From positions 1 through 17,366 of the forward strand of contig CAYPXV010000027.1 in assembly GCA_964414925.1 (NCBI GenBank): DNA of 17,366 nt, given 5' to 3'. The DNA is from PeH17 sp964414925 (lineage in GTDB: Bacteria; Bacillota; Clostridia; Christensenellales; CAG-138). Position 1 is the first letter of the stretch. Each line of letters begins with the position of its first letter. Positions 1 through 6,821 of the stretch are shown piece by piece. The notes under the pieces were generated by a model. The model was not told the DNA's origin. It ran no database searches and worked only from the letters and a program-made list of their open reading frames with translations. A program made the position numbers and the translations under genes.

Positions 1-32
1 AGGAGTTTAAGAAAATTCCTCCGTTGGAGTAA
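1..32 (+). CDS. 3' end of an upstream gene, DUF4160-like C-terminus (partial)
   Basis: Only the last nine codons are present, in the frame starting at base 3. They read EFKKIPPLE and end at TAA (30-32). The ending resembles the C-termini of small DUF4160 proteins, which are commonly encoded directly next to DUF2442 genes, and the next gene here is a DUF2442 gene. The stop is followed at once by the AAGGAGG of that gene, so the two are translationally close-coupled in one operon. The family call rests on nine residues plus context and is an inference; that some gene ends here is better supported. Confidence 0.5.
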   Translation, partial: EFKKIPPLE

Positions 33-44
33 GGAGGCAGCTTT

Positions 45-566
45 ATGTTTCACAAGGTAAAAAGTGTATCTCCGCTTGCCGATTTCAACTTGAGCGTCCA
101 GTTCGCCGAGGGCGTGACTAAACTTTACGATGTGAATTCTCTATTCGAGAAAATTCCCGCATTTCTCTATCTTAAAGAAAATCCCGAAGAATTTGTTTGC
201 GTTTCCGTCGATGTTGGCGGTTACGGCATTATTTGGAACGATGAGCTGGATTTGAGCTGTGATGAGCTGTGGGAGCACGGCGTACAGGTGGACACTCCCT
301 TTGACGGTCTCATGGCATTAAGTGACGCCACGCAGCTTTGGGGTCTCAACGAAAGTACGCTGCGAAAGGCAATCACCTACGGAAAACTGGTAAATGGTGT
401 GGATGTTTGTAAGTTCGGCAAACAATGGGTCGTCTCTGTTGATGCCATGAAACGTGAGTATGGAAATACAACACAAAAGATTACAAAAATGCCTCCCCTT
501 TTTTATAAAAGGGAGGTGGCAAAAATCCTCGGTTTTGACGGAGGGGATTCTGTCATAAGCCGGTGA
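45..566 (+). CDS. DUF2442 domain protein with C-terminal helix-turn-helix
   Basis: 173 residues. Residues 1-80 look like DUF2442 (an opening HKVKSVSPLADFNLSVQF followed by a short beta-rich domain with GGYGIIWNDELDLS). Residues about 89-140 look like an excisionase/MerR-style helix-turn-helix: ALSDATQLWGLNESTLRKAI, a glycine turn, then KQWVVSVDAMKREYG. A strong AAGGAGG (31-37) sits 7 bases before the ATG. DUF2442 genes are often paired with DUF4160 genes and the pair has a toxin-antitoxin-like look; a DNA-binding antitoxin/autoregulator role is inference. From residue 148 (base 486) the frame runs into an interspersed repeat, so the last 26 residues (from KMPPLFYKREVAK) are repeat-encoded and probably not part of the ancestral protein. 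The ancestral stop was likely lost or displaced when the repeat arrived. Confidence 0.72.
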   Translation: MFHKVKSVSPLADFNLSVQFAEGVTKLYDVNSLFEKIPAFLYLKENPEEFVCVSVDVGGYGIIWNDELDLSCDELWEHGVQVDTPFDGLMALSDATQLWGLNESTLRKAITYGKLVNGVDVCKFGKQWVVSVDAMKREYGNTTQKITKMPPLFYKREVAKILGFDGGDSVISR

Positions 567-575
567 CCGAGAGGT
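486..575 (+). repeat. Structured interspersed repeat, copy A
   Basis: Begins AAAATGCCTCCCC and matches copy B (666-757) over about 85-90 bases. It holds consecutive hairpins: CCTCCC/GGGAGG (492-497 with 511-516, T/A-rich loop) and CAAAAATC/GGTTTTG (520-527 with 531-537), followed by GACGGAGGGGATTCTGTC. Copy A lies over the 3' end of the DUF2442 gene. Beyond it, 573-640 carries further small palindromes (GTTCG-C-CGAAC at 573-583, CTTTTTTACAAAAAG, CTTCC...GGAAG), which may belong to a larger composite element. The boundaries are approximate, set by eye from the two copies. Confidence 0.75.
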
Positions 576-665
576 TCGCCGAACTTTTTTACAAAAAGGG
601 GGGGACAATCCCTCTTCCCTTCTACATAAGGAAGCTTTGATAAATGTAAAGAATCCTTGCAGCAT

Positions 666-757
666 AAAATGCCTCCCCTTTTTTATAAAGGGGAGGTGGC
701 AAAAATCTTCGATTTTTGACGGAGGGGTTCTCCGTAAGTCGTTAACGGAGGGGATTT
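666..757 (+). repeat. Structured interspersed repeat, copy B
   Basis: Same orientation as copy A, 180 bases downstream. Hairpins are CCTCCCC/GGGGAGG (672-678 with 690-696), CAAAAATC-TTC-GATTTTTG (700-707 with 711-718, perfect 8 bp), and CTCCGT/ACGGAG (about 731-736 with 745-750). Where A and B differ, the stems largely stay paired: copy B has the full 7-bp first stem where copy A has a C-A mismatch, and the second stem is perfect in B but carries a bulge and a G-T pair in A. That suggests selection for structure. It ends against the stop codon of the MATE gene, so the pair of copies fills the space between two converging genes and could act as a two-way terminator. Confidence 0.75.
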
Positions 758-2109
758 TACTTGCTCTCCGCAAGCCTCTTTGCGTCCTCCCGTTCAAAAT
801 TATGCATCCAGTCCGCTTTGATGTAATATGTTACAAATGCTATCGAACTTAATGCCCATGTCAGCGGATATGCCCAGAATATTACCCTTATATCCGGTAT
901 GTAATGCACCGTTATCGTTATGTACGCTATCCTTATCGCACACCAGCATATCAACATTATGAACATCGGTACTTTCGTTTTTCCCGCTCCTCTTAATATT
1001 CCTGCCATGCAATGCGATAACGATAATAAACAGTAAAACCATGCTTCTATGTTCGCTTGCCTTACTCCGAATGCTACTACGTTCGGGTCATTGTTGAATA
1101 ACGATACCAGCGGCTCTGCAAATGCTATAAAACCTATTCCTATCAGCTCCGCTAACAACACCCCGACTATTACCCCGAATACAGTTCCTTTCTTTACTCT
1201 GCCGTATTCCCTTGCCCCTAAATTCTGGCTCGTGAATGTCGTCAGTGCTACCGAAAAACTCGTTACAGGTAAAAATGCAAACCCTTCAAGCTTAGAATAT
1301 GCTCCGCATCCTGCCATTGCATCATCCATAAATACGTTTATGTTCGATTGTACAAGTACGTTCGCTAATGCTATTACCGAGTTCTGTACCCCTGTCGGAA
1401 GTCCCGTTGCCAAAATCTCTTTCAGCATCTTCCCGTCTATCTTTATTTCTTTAATATTTACCCTGTGTACATCGTCCGTGTGTGATAACTTGATGAGCGA
1501 CAGTATCGCACTCACTATGTGCGATATCGATGTAGCTATCGCAGCTCCTTCTACGCCCATCCCCATGTACCTTACAAATACTATGTCCAGTACCACGTTC
1601 ACTATCGATGAGATTATTAAATAGTACAGCGGATGCTTTCCGTCTCCTCTTGCCTGAAATACTCCCATCAATGCTATGTACATTACGTTTCCTACCGAAC
1701 CCGCAAAATACCAGCGGAAATATTTTATCGATTCCGGTAATACGTTCTCGGGCGTCTTCATTAATTTTAACAGTATCGGCGTCACTATTATTCCTATTAT
1801 GGTTAATGCTATGCCCGATAATAACCCGAACGCTACCGTTGTGTGTACCGCAGTGTGTACTTTCTCGTTATTCTTCGCTCCTATGTACTTTCCTATTACT
1901 ACGCCTGCGCCGATAAATACTCCGTTTATAAATCCTACCATCAAAAAGATAAGATTCCCCGATGAACTTACCGCCGCTAACGCTTGCTTCCCAAGCTCGT
2001 TTCCTACTACCAGTGAGTCGATTACATTGTATAGCTGCTGAAATAACTGCCCTAAAAATATCGGCAGCGCAAATAAAATTATCTTCCTGTATATCTTGCC
2101 TTCGGTCAT
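757..2109 (-). CDS. MATE family efflux transporter
   Basis: 450 residues, the usual MATE length, with about 12 hydrophobic segments in two related halves. The N-terminus (PIFLGQLFQQLYNVIDSLVV) and the FQARGDGKHPLYY and MAGILRGAGKTKVPMF regions are typical of the clostridial NorM/MepA/DinF-like MATE proteins. These are integral membrane cation-coupled antiporters exporting organic cations or other small molecules; the substrate cannot be read from sequence. The start is supported by a purine-rich GAGGTAAAGAAG stretch upstream and a consensus promoter giving a leader of about 30 bases. Codon choice stands out by eye: valine is almost always GTA and isoleucine ATA, unlike the GTT/ATT/ATC-rich genes around it, which hints at separate ancestry. 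It is transcribed divergently from the VWA-peptide operon, and a role as exporter for that system is only a possibility. Confidence 0.92.
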   Translation of the reverse strand: MTEGKIYRKIILFALPIFLGQLFQQLYNVIDSLVVGNELGKQALAAVSSSGNLIFLMVGFINGVFIGAGVVIGKYIGAKNNEKVHTAVHTTVAFGLLSGIALTIIGIIVTPILLKLMKTPENVLPESIKYFRWYFAGSVGNVMYIALMGVFQARGDGKHPLYYLIISSIVNVVLDIVFVRYMGMGVEGAAIATSISHIVSAILSLIKLSHTDDVHRVNIKEIKIDGKMLKEILATGLPTGVQNSVIALANVLVQSNINVFMDDAMAGCGAYSKLEGFAFLPVTSFSVALTTFTSQNLGAREYGRVKKGTVFGVIVGVLLAELIGIGFIAFAEPLVSLFNNDPNVVAFGVRQANIEAWFYCLLSLSHCMAGILRGAGKTKVPMFIMLICWCAIRIAYITITVHYIPDIRVIFWAYPLTWALSSIAFVTYYIKADWMHNFEREDAKRLAESK

Positions 2110-2148
2110 TTTATTCTTCTTTACCTCTGTTTTCTCCGTTTTGTGTCA

Positions 2149-2178
2149 ATTATAGCCCCCGTATTCTTCCTCTGTCAA
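2149..2178 (-). promoter_or_regulatory. Sigma-A promoter of the MATE gene
   Basis: On the minus strand: a perfect -35 TTGACA (2178-2173), an 18-base spacer, and a perfect -10 TATAAT (2154-2149). Transcription would start near 2142, about 33 bases before the ATG. No operator is obvious between promoter and gene. Confidence 0.85.
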
Positions 2179-2204
2179 TACTTTTTCGCTAATATCTTTT
2201 TTTA

Positions 2205-2285
2205 CGCTTATTACTAAATGTGTAAAAAATTTCACACTTATTCATGTGTTAAATGACTAATATATAAAAAAAAAAAAAACGATTG
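2205..2285. promoter_or_regulatory. AT-rich divergent intergenic segment with A14 tract and imperfect dyads
   Basis: The 298-base gap between the MATE and VWA genes holds both promoters back to back. Between them is a run of 14 A (2266-2279), just upstream of the VWA -35 and placed like an UP element. There is also a cluster of imperfect dyads (GTGTAAA/TTTCACAC near 2219-2237, then ACAC...GTGT to about 2250) that could be an operator. The UP-element reading is plausible; the operator reading is weak. Confidence 0.4.
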
Positions 2286-2288
2286 CTA

Positions 2289-2317
2289 TTGACGTGAGTG
2301 CCTAAATGCGCTATAAT
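2289..2317 (+). promoter_or_regulatory. Sigma-A promoter of the VWA-peptide-kinase operon
   Basis: TTGACG (2289-2294), 17-base spacer, TATAAT (2312-2317). Transcription would start near 2324, leaving a leader of about 84 bases before the VWA start. The leader contains a small hairpin TGTTG-ATAC-CAACA (2368-2381) and an ATGCAT pair, but matches no riboswitch I recognise; in particular I do not see a c-di-GMP aptamer. The upstream A14 tract may strengthen it. Confidence 0.85.
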
Positions 2318-2407
2318 ACCATGGATGTTGGGCTTAGTGGTTCATGCATACCAATGCATTGTTAATATGTTGATACCAACACACAGATTAAACAAAGGAG
2401 AAAAACT

Positions 2408-5400
2408 ATGAAATTTTCAAACAAGCTGCTCTCATTGCTCCTTGCCGTTTTCATGCTCATGGCAATCGTTCCCACCGGCATTCTTACGGCTGAAGTTGAG
2501 AACACCGTTCCCGACACCGCAGGCGAACCCGTTTGGGATGAACCCGGCGCAATAAGACTCGATAAAACAGCAAGCACAAATAAGGGCTCGAATACCGACC
2601 CCTATTGGGAAGTTACCCTCAAAATCGACGGTAAAAATTATCCCACCACTTCCGACGTTGTTCTCGTTATCGATAACTCGAACAGTATGTATACCGAGAG
2701 AATGCCTAAGGTAAAAGAAGCTGCAAAGGCTTTTGTCAATAACCTTATGACCGATAGTTCAACAAGGATCGCATTGGTCGTATATGGTCGTGATATTGAC
2801 CTTCAGACGAAAGAATTTTATGATGCTACAAAGCAAGAAGAACTTCTGTCAAAAATAGACAGTATAACTCAAATGATGAATGACGATAATGGCGGTACAA
2901 ATACTCAACTCGCCATTTACACGGCACAGCAGCTCCTTAGCTCAGAAGCTTCAACCGGAGTTAATAAAAATATCGTTCTTCTTTCCGATGGTATTCCCAC
3001 CTATAGCTATAAGCTTACCGGAACTGCGACTTGGACAGGATGTGGTACCGGATTCTTAACCGGTACTCACTACTGGGGAGGTTCTTTACCTACAAGTAAC
3101 AACGGAAGCGTTGTTACCGATTCCATAGTAATCACTGCACGTGATATAAACACACGCTGTGGTAGTGGATATAACTCCGAGGCAACCGGTTACTATGAAC
3201 CCGGTTTGGTAGATCTTACGGTTTCATGTAACCATGGCGAAACAAAAACTATAAGTGATTACGAAATTGAGCATACTGTTGGTACAATATGGGAAGCAAA
3301 TACTGCAAAAACGGCAGGCACGACTTTCTATTCCATCTCTTTCCAGGCAGGTACGGAAGGTGAGGCAATGCTTAAAGAATGCGCAAGTAACTCCACCACC
3401 GATTATTTCGCAATTGCAGAGGGCGAAACCGATGTTTCGGGCAAGCTTGCATCCGCATTTACCGCTATCGCAGGTAGTATTGCAGCTGCTGCAACCGACA
3501 GCGTTGTTACCGACCCCATGGGTGAATTTGTAAACCTCAAGTTCAGCGGTTCTGTCCCCACTTTCACCACCGACCTCGCCGCTTACGAAGCAGGCAGTTA
3601 CGATGTTTATATCAGCCAGGGTACTGCAAGCTATGATGTTGACAAAGATACCATCACTTGGAATTCAGGTACTATTCATGAAGGCACTACCGCTGTGATG
3701 AGGTATCATATCGTTGTCGATACTTCCCTCGGCGACAGCGTTCCCCAGGGTGAATTGGATGCGAATAAGGAGACTATCTTCAAGTACACAAACTGGGAAG
3801 GTAATCCCGATACCGTAAAGCATTTCCCGATTCCCGTTGTCAATATCAATGGCGGTCTTGTCAGAATTCACTACTATAGAGTAAACAGTCAAGGTCAACC
3901 TCTTGCCGAAAACGGAAGCATAACCGAACCTCAGTTTGCGGAGATTGCCGATTATGAGACGATAACCGGACTTGAATGGGGACAGGATCATAGCTTTGAC
4001 TACAAAGAAATTGCAGGCTTTAACTATTACGGTTCTTACATTGTCGATAACGGCACTTTGACCGAAGGCGATACCGCAACCGTTCATATCAACGTTAATG
4101 AGCAGGAGCATGATATCTGGTTTGCATATTATCAGCAGTTCACCCTTGTTCATGTTCGTAATGACGGTACCGGAAATATAACCGAAACCCATGACGTTAT
4201 AAAGGGATTCAACTTTGTTGATAAGACATCCGAGGAATACCTTTACGGCGGCACATTCAATAATCTTGAATGTGATAGTGAGCATGTTACTACAGCTAAT
4301 CCCTATAAATATGATGTAGCACCCAATGCTACTTACTACATCTGGGAAGTAAATAAGCTTTATTTAACTCCCAAGAATGTAAACGCATGGAGACATATCG
4401 ATGTTGAAGGCACTGAAAGGGTTGTTCGTTTCTATCCTCTCACCGTTGTAGACCGTGATATGTATCAGGCTGTCGATTTCATCATTAACGGTGAAACAAA
4501 TGGCTATAATAACGTAGTTTATACTAAGATTTATGCCGAGCAGCCCGTTGTAGGTCCCGATGGCAGTGAACAGACAACCGTCAGCGAACTCAGCTACAGA
4601 ATTTGGGGCAATACCGCTATCGTAAAGGACGGAAGCTATGTAGCATATGATAGGTATATGGACTTCGAACAGACCTTCACGGTTCAGCCTTACTGGATTA
4701 CCCTTGATAACGTAAAGGTGACGGGCAATATTATCAGAACCTGTGAATACAGAGGAGAGGGCATTCCCACATCCGACCCGAATTACTATCATTACATGAA
4801 TGTAAAAGATAACGAAGGCAATATAAGCTGCGAATATGTCGGTCAAACAGCGGACGATGTTGATACACTCATGGTTAGCCTGCCCGTTTCAATCGGTATG
4901 GAGGAGATTATCGAGGATATCACACTCACAATCGTTGACGGAAATAATACTTATTCCGTTGAAGTACCCGCAGGTGACGTTACCGAAAGCGTAAACTATA
5001 ACGGAATGAACGGTAAGCTCTTTGCCGGCTGGTTCATGGACGAAAACTATACCGAAGCAGCAAACCTTACCGAGATTACGGAAGATGCAACGATTTACGC
5101 AAAGTATGTAACCGATGTATATCTTAATGTAAAGTGCATTAATTTGCGCTCCATCTTCTCAAAGACCGCAACATTCGTTTCCGCCGTTGACGATCCCGCA
5201 AATTACATCGAAGCAGGATTTGTGGTAACGGTAAACGGAGTTGAGACTGTAATGAAGTCCGAGAGCTTCACTAATTCGTACATCTTCTACAACGCTCGCA
5301 ATCTTTTCGGCAGCGAAGTAGATAAGGATGCAAAGCTTATGATGCTTGATTACTCACTTGTCGGACTTGATTATGGAACAGTAGTAAATGTACAGCCTTA

Positions 5401-5479
5401 CTGGGTCACAATGGACGGCACAACCGTTTACGGCACGGCAAATGCTCTGACCTATACCTATTTCGGTTTGGTCGGCTGA
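2408..5479 (+). CDS. Secreted von Willebrand factor A domain protein
   Basis: 1023 residues. Residues 1-28 are a signal peptide (KFSNK, hydrophobic core, likely cut after ILTA). The VWA domain spans roughly 83-365 with a complete MIDAS metal site: D89-N-S91-N-S93, T164 in GGTNT, and D194 in LLSDG. An unusual Ser/Thr/Gly-rich insertion with Cys212, Cys251 and Cys274 follows D194. Next come beta-rich segments, a MucBP-like stretch from about residue 500 (RIHYYRVNSQGQPLAENGSI), and an InlB-type B-repeat near the C-terminal quarter (KLFAGWF...ATIYAKYV). Two related domains end in VQPYWITLD and VQPYWVTMD. No LPXTG motif, C-terminal membrane anchor or SLH repeat is seen, so it may be released or held non-covalently. 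AAGGAG lies 7 bases before the ATG. It is the first gene of a unit whose next gene starts 19 bases later. An adhesin or pilus-tip-like role is family-based inference. Confidence 0.88.
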   Translation: MKFSNKLLSLLLAVFMLMAIVPTGILTAEVENTVPDTAGEPVWDEPGAIRLDKTASTNKGSNTDPYWEVTLKIDGKNYPTTSDVVLVIDNSNSMYTERMPKVKEAAKAFVNNLMTDSSTRIALVVYGRDIDLQTKEFYDATKQEELLSKIDSITQMMNDDNGGTNTQLAIYTAQQLLSSEASTGVNKNIVLLSDGIPTYSYKLTGTATWTGCGTGFLTGTHYWGGSLPTSNNGSVVTDSIVITARDINTRCGSGYNSEATGYYEPGLVDLTVSCNHGETKTISDYEIEHTVGTIWEANTAKTAGTTFYSISFQAGTEGEAMLKECASNSTTDYFAIAEGETDVSGKLASAFTAIAGSIAAAATDSVVTDPMGEFVNLKFSGSVPTFTTDLAAYEAGSYDVYISQGTASYDVDKDTITWNSGTIHEGTTAVMRYHIVVDTSLGDSVPQGELDANKETIFKYTNWEGNPDTVKHFPIPVVNINGGLVRIHYYRVNSQGQPLAENGSITEPQFAEIADYETITGLEWGQDHSFDYKEIAGFNYYGSYIVDNGTLTEGDTATVHINVNEQEHDIWFAYYQQFTLVHVRNDGTGNITETHDVIKGFNFVDKTSEEYLYGGTFNNLECDSEHVTTANPYKYDVAPNATYYIWEVNKLYLTPKNVNAWRHIDVEGTERVVRFYPLTVVDRDMYQAVDFIINGETNGYNNVVYTKIYAEQPVVGPDGSEQTTVSELSYRIWGNTAIVKDGSYVAYDRYMDFEQTFTVQPYWITLDNVKVTGNIIRTCEYRGEGIPTSDPNYYHYMNVKDNEGNISCEYVGQTADDVDTLMVSLPVSIGMEEIIEDITLTIVDGNNTYSVEVPAGDVTESVNYNGMNGKLFAGWFMDENYTEAANLTEITEDATIYAKYVTDVYLNVKCINLRSIFSKTATFVSAVDDPANYIEAGFVVTVNGVETVMKSESFTNSYIFYNARNLFGSEVDKDAKLMMLDYSLVGLDYGTVVNVQPYWVTMDGTTVYGTANALTYTYFGLVG

Positions 5480-5498
5480 TGAAAGGAGTTAATTAACG

Positions 5499-5690
5499 AT
5501 GAAAAAGAATAATAAACTCGTTTTCAGTAATCCGGAATTCATCGATACAATCGGTGGAGAGATTCCGACAATCCCCGGCACAGGCTCGGGTGGATTGACA
5601 TGGCAGAGCATCGGTGATGGACTCTATGCAGTTACCATGCCCGACGGTAGCAGAGTTATTGTCGATAAATTCGGCACAATTGTAGAATAA
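5499..5690 (+). CDS. 63-residue peptide, candidate modified-peptide precursor
   Basis: I recognise no named family. The N-terminal third is Lys/Asn-rich and then reads F9-S-N-P12-E-F14-I-D-T-I-G19-G20. This recalls the YxxPxLxxxG motif by which lasso-type leaders bind PqqD-like recognition elements, with F for Y, F for L and one extra residue before G. A glycine-rich joint follows (PTIPGTGSGG, 23-32), then a 31-residue tail with W35, Y43 and several possible phospho-acceptors (T34, S37, T46, S51, T60). There is no cysteine, so lanthipeptide, sactipeptide and thiopeptide chemistry are unlikely. AAAGGAG is 10 bases before the ATG. The gene lies 19 bases after the VWA gene and is followed by a stable hairpin, then by a kinase-like/PqqD gene, exactly where a precursor gene would be. 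The tail could instead be a plain beta-hairpin mini-protein; the precursor role is inference. Confidence 0.7.
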   Translation: MKKNNKLVFSNPEFIDTIGGEIPTIPGTGSGGLTWQSIGDGLYAVTMPDGSRVIVDKFGTIVE

Positions 5691-5702
5691 TTAAATGATG
5701 AC

Positions 5703-5736
5703 AGTTTGGCGGAGGGTTAATTCCTTCCGCTAAACT
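5703..5736 (+). terminator. Stable hairpin between the peptide gene and the modification genes (attenuator or RNA-processing stem)
   Basis: A 14-bp stem (A5703-T5736 inwards, including two G-T pairs; 5' arm GTTTGGCGGAGGG, 3' arm CCTTCCGCTAAAC) closes a TTAATT loop. The tail is only TTCTATAAAAG, a poor U-run, so full termination is unlikely. Partial termination or 3'-end protection is more plausible. Such stems after precursor genes are a common way to make more peptide than enzyme. Confidence 0.65.
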
Positions 5737-5765
5737 TCTATAAAAGACTAAAAGGAGGATGGCGA

Positions 5766-6821
5766 ATGAAAATGAATTTGGCGATAGCCGAAATACCGTT
5801 TTGCATTGATATACGATTCTCGGATTATGCTTCACTTTACGAACCGTTTGTAACAGAATTTGAACCCAAGTTCACCGTTTCGATTTCAGAGGAAGAAATT
5901 GAATCCGCAAAAAAGTATTATTTCAATCGTTATCCTCATCTTATGGAAGAAAACGGCGATCATATCGATCCGTATGTTGAACATATGGTTCTCGGTGTAA
6001 GGATTTCAGACGAATTGCTTCGCTATAACCGTATCATGTTCCATTCGCTTGCATTCATCTTCAAAAATCGTGCCTGGCTTTTGACAGCGCAAAGCGGGGT
6101 AGGGAAGACCACCCAGTACATTCTTCTAAAACGTCTGTTCGGTGACGAGATAACTATTCTCTGCGGCGATAAACCTTTTCTGGAATACAAAGGATGCGGA
6201 CAGGTTGTTGTCCATCCCTCGCCGTGGAATGGCAAGGAGAACATAGGAAGAAGCGTATCGGCACCGCTCGGCGGAATTTTCGTTTTGAATCGCTCCGACG
6301 GAAATGCTATTGAGGAAATGTCTCCGTCACAAGCGGTATCGGAACTCTATTCTCAACTCGTCTTTTCGGCAAAGGATGAACATCAGATTGCGGAAGGTTT
6401 TTGGCTTCTGCAAAAGGTTATGGCATCAGCCCCCATATGCCTTTTTCATAAGGTTGCCGATGATGAATCGGCACGGCTCTGCTATGATAAAATGCTTGAG
6501 TACACCTTGAAGGAGGATAATAAGATGGAACAGAATTATGTTGTTTGCAAGGATGTTGTCCTCGTTAGCGTCTGCGGTGAAAATATCCTCGTTGCTTCAG
6601 GTGACGCAAAAGGTAAATTGCCCTATGTTCAAAAGCTGAACGATACAGGTGCTTTTATCTGGAAATTACTCGAAAAGGGACTGCCCACGGACGAAATTGT
6701 TTTCGAACTTCATGATAATTATGATATTACGGAGGAAGTCGCAAGGTATTCGTTCAATTCATTTTTTCTGATCCTTATGAAAAACGGGTATGTTTCTTTA
6801 AAGGATTTAAACGATGATTAA
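5766..6821 (+). CDS. HPr-kinase-like P-loop protein fused to a PqqD/RRE domain
   Basis: 351 residues. Residues 1-250 look like the HPrK-related kinases that occur in ribosomal-peptide loci: H93 in MFHSLAF, a P-loop SGVGKTT (110-116), CGDKPFLEY (133-141), the SPWNGKE motif (152-158), and SAPLGGIFVLN. Members of this family phosphorylate lasso peptides such as paeninodin. Residues 254-351 are a PqqD-like domain (VSVCGENILVASGD, then LNDTGAFIWKLLEKG, then a winged-helix-like end), a known leader-binding recognition element. The order kinase-then-PqqD in one chain is noteworthy. M254 is preceded by a perfect AAGGAGG, so the PqqD part may also be made alone. An AGGAGG lies 7 bases before the chosen ATG. 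The next gene overlaps by 8 bases. No cyclase domain is present. The substrate is presumably the 63-residue peptide (inference). Confidence 0.85.
   Translation: MKMNLAIAEIPFCIDIRFSDYASLYEPFVTEFEPKFTVSISEEEIESAKKYYFNRYPHLMEENGDHIDPYVEHMVLGVRISDELLRYNRIMFHSLAFIFKNRAWLLTAQSGVGKTTQYILLKRLFGDEITILCGDKPFLEYKGCGQVVVHPSPWNGKENIGRSVSAPLGGIFVLNRSDGNAIEEMSPSQAVSELYSQLVFSAKDEHQIAEGFWLLQKVMASAPICLFHKVADDESARLCYDKMLEYTLKEDNKMEQNYVVCKDVVLVSVCGENILVASGDAKGKLPYVQKLNDTGAFIWKLLEKGLPTDEIVFELHDNYDITEEVARYSFNSFFLILMKNGYVSLKDLNDD
6510..6527 (+). promoter_or_regulatory. Internal ribosome site and ATG for a separate PqqD/RRE protein
   Basis: AAGGAGG (6510-6516) lies 8 bases before an in-frame ATG (6525-6527, codon 254 of the fusion), exactly at the domain junction. 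Initiation here would give a 98-residue stand-alone PqqD protein starting MEQNYVVCKD. The site looks like the remnant of two formerly separate, tightly spaced genes. Confidence 0.7.

Noticed and set aside
486..757. CRISPR array
   Set aside because: Only two copies, each near 90 bases and with internal hairpins, and no regular spacers or cas genes.
318..797. Minus-strand 159-codon reading frame across the repeat region
   Set aside because: It is repeat DNA read in frame (the same HLPFIKKGRH words appear twice), with no ribosome site and overlap with the supported DUF2442 gene and the MATE 3' end.
637..852. Plus-strand 71-codon reading frame over repeat copy B
   Set aside because: Made of repeat sequence running into the opposite strand of the MATE gene; no start signals.
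1049..1624. Plus-strand 191-codon open frame inside the MATE gene
   Set aside because: Shadow of the minus-strand gene: hydrophobic, Thr/Pro-rich translation with no ribosome site.
2324..2407. Riboswitch in the VWA leader
   Set aside because: Only small hairpins are visible, with no conserved aptamer words that I recognise.
2408..5479. Sortase-anchored pilin or adhesin
   Set aside because: The C-terminus has no LPXTG-like motif, hydrophobic span or positively charged tail.
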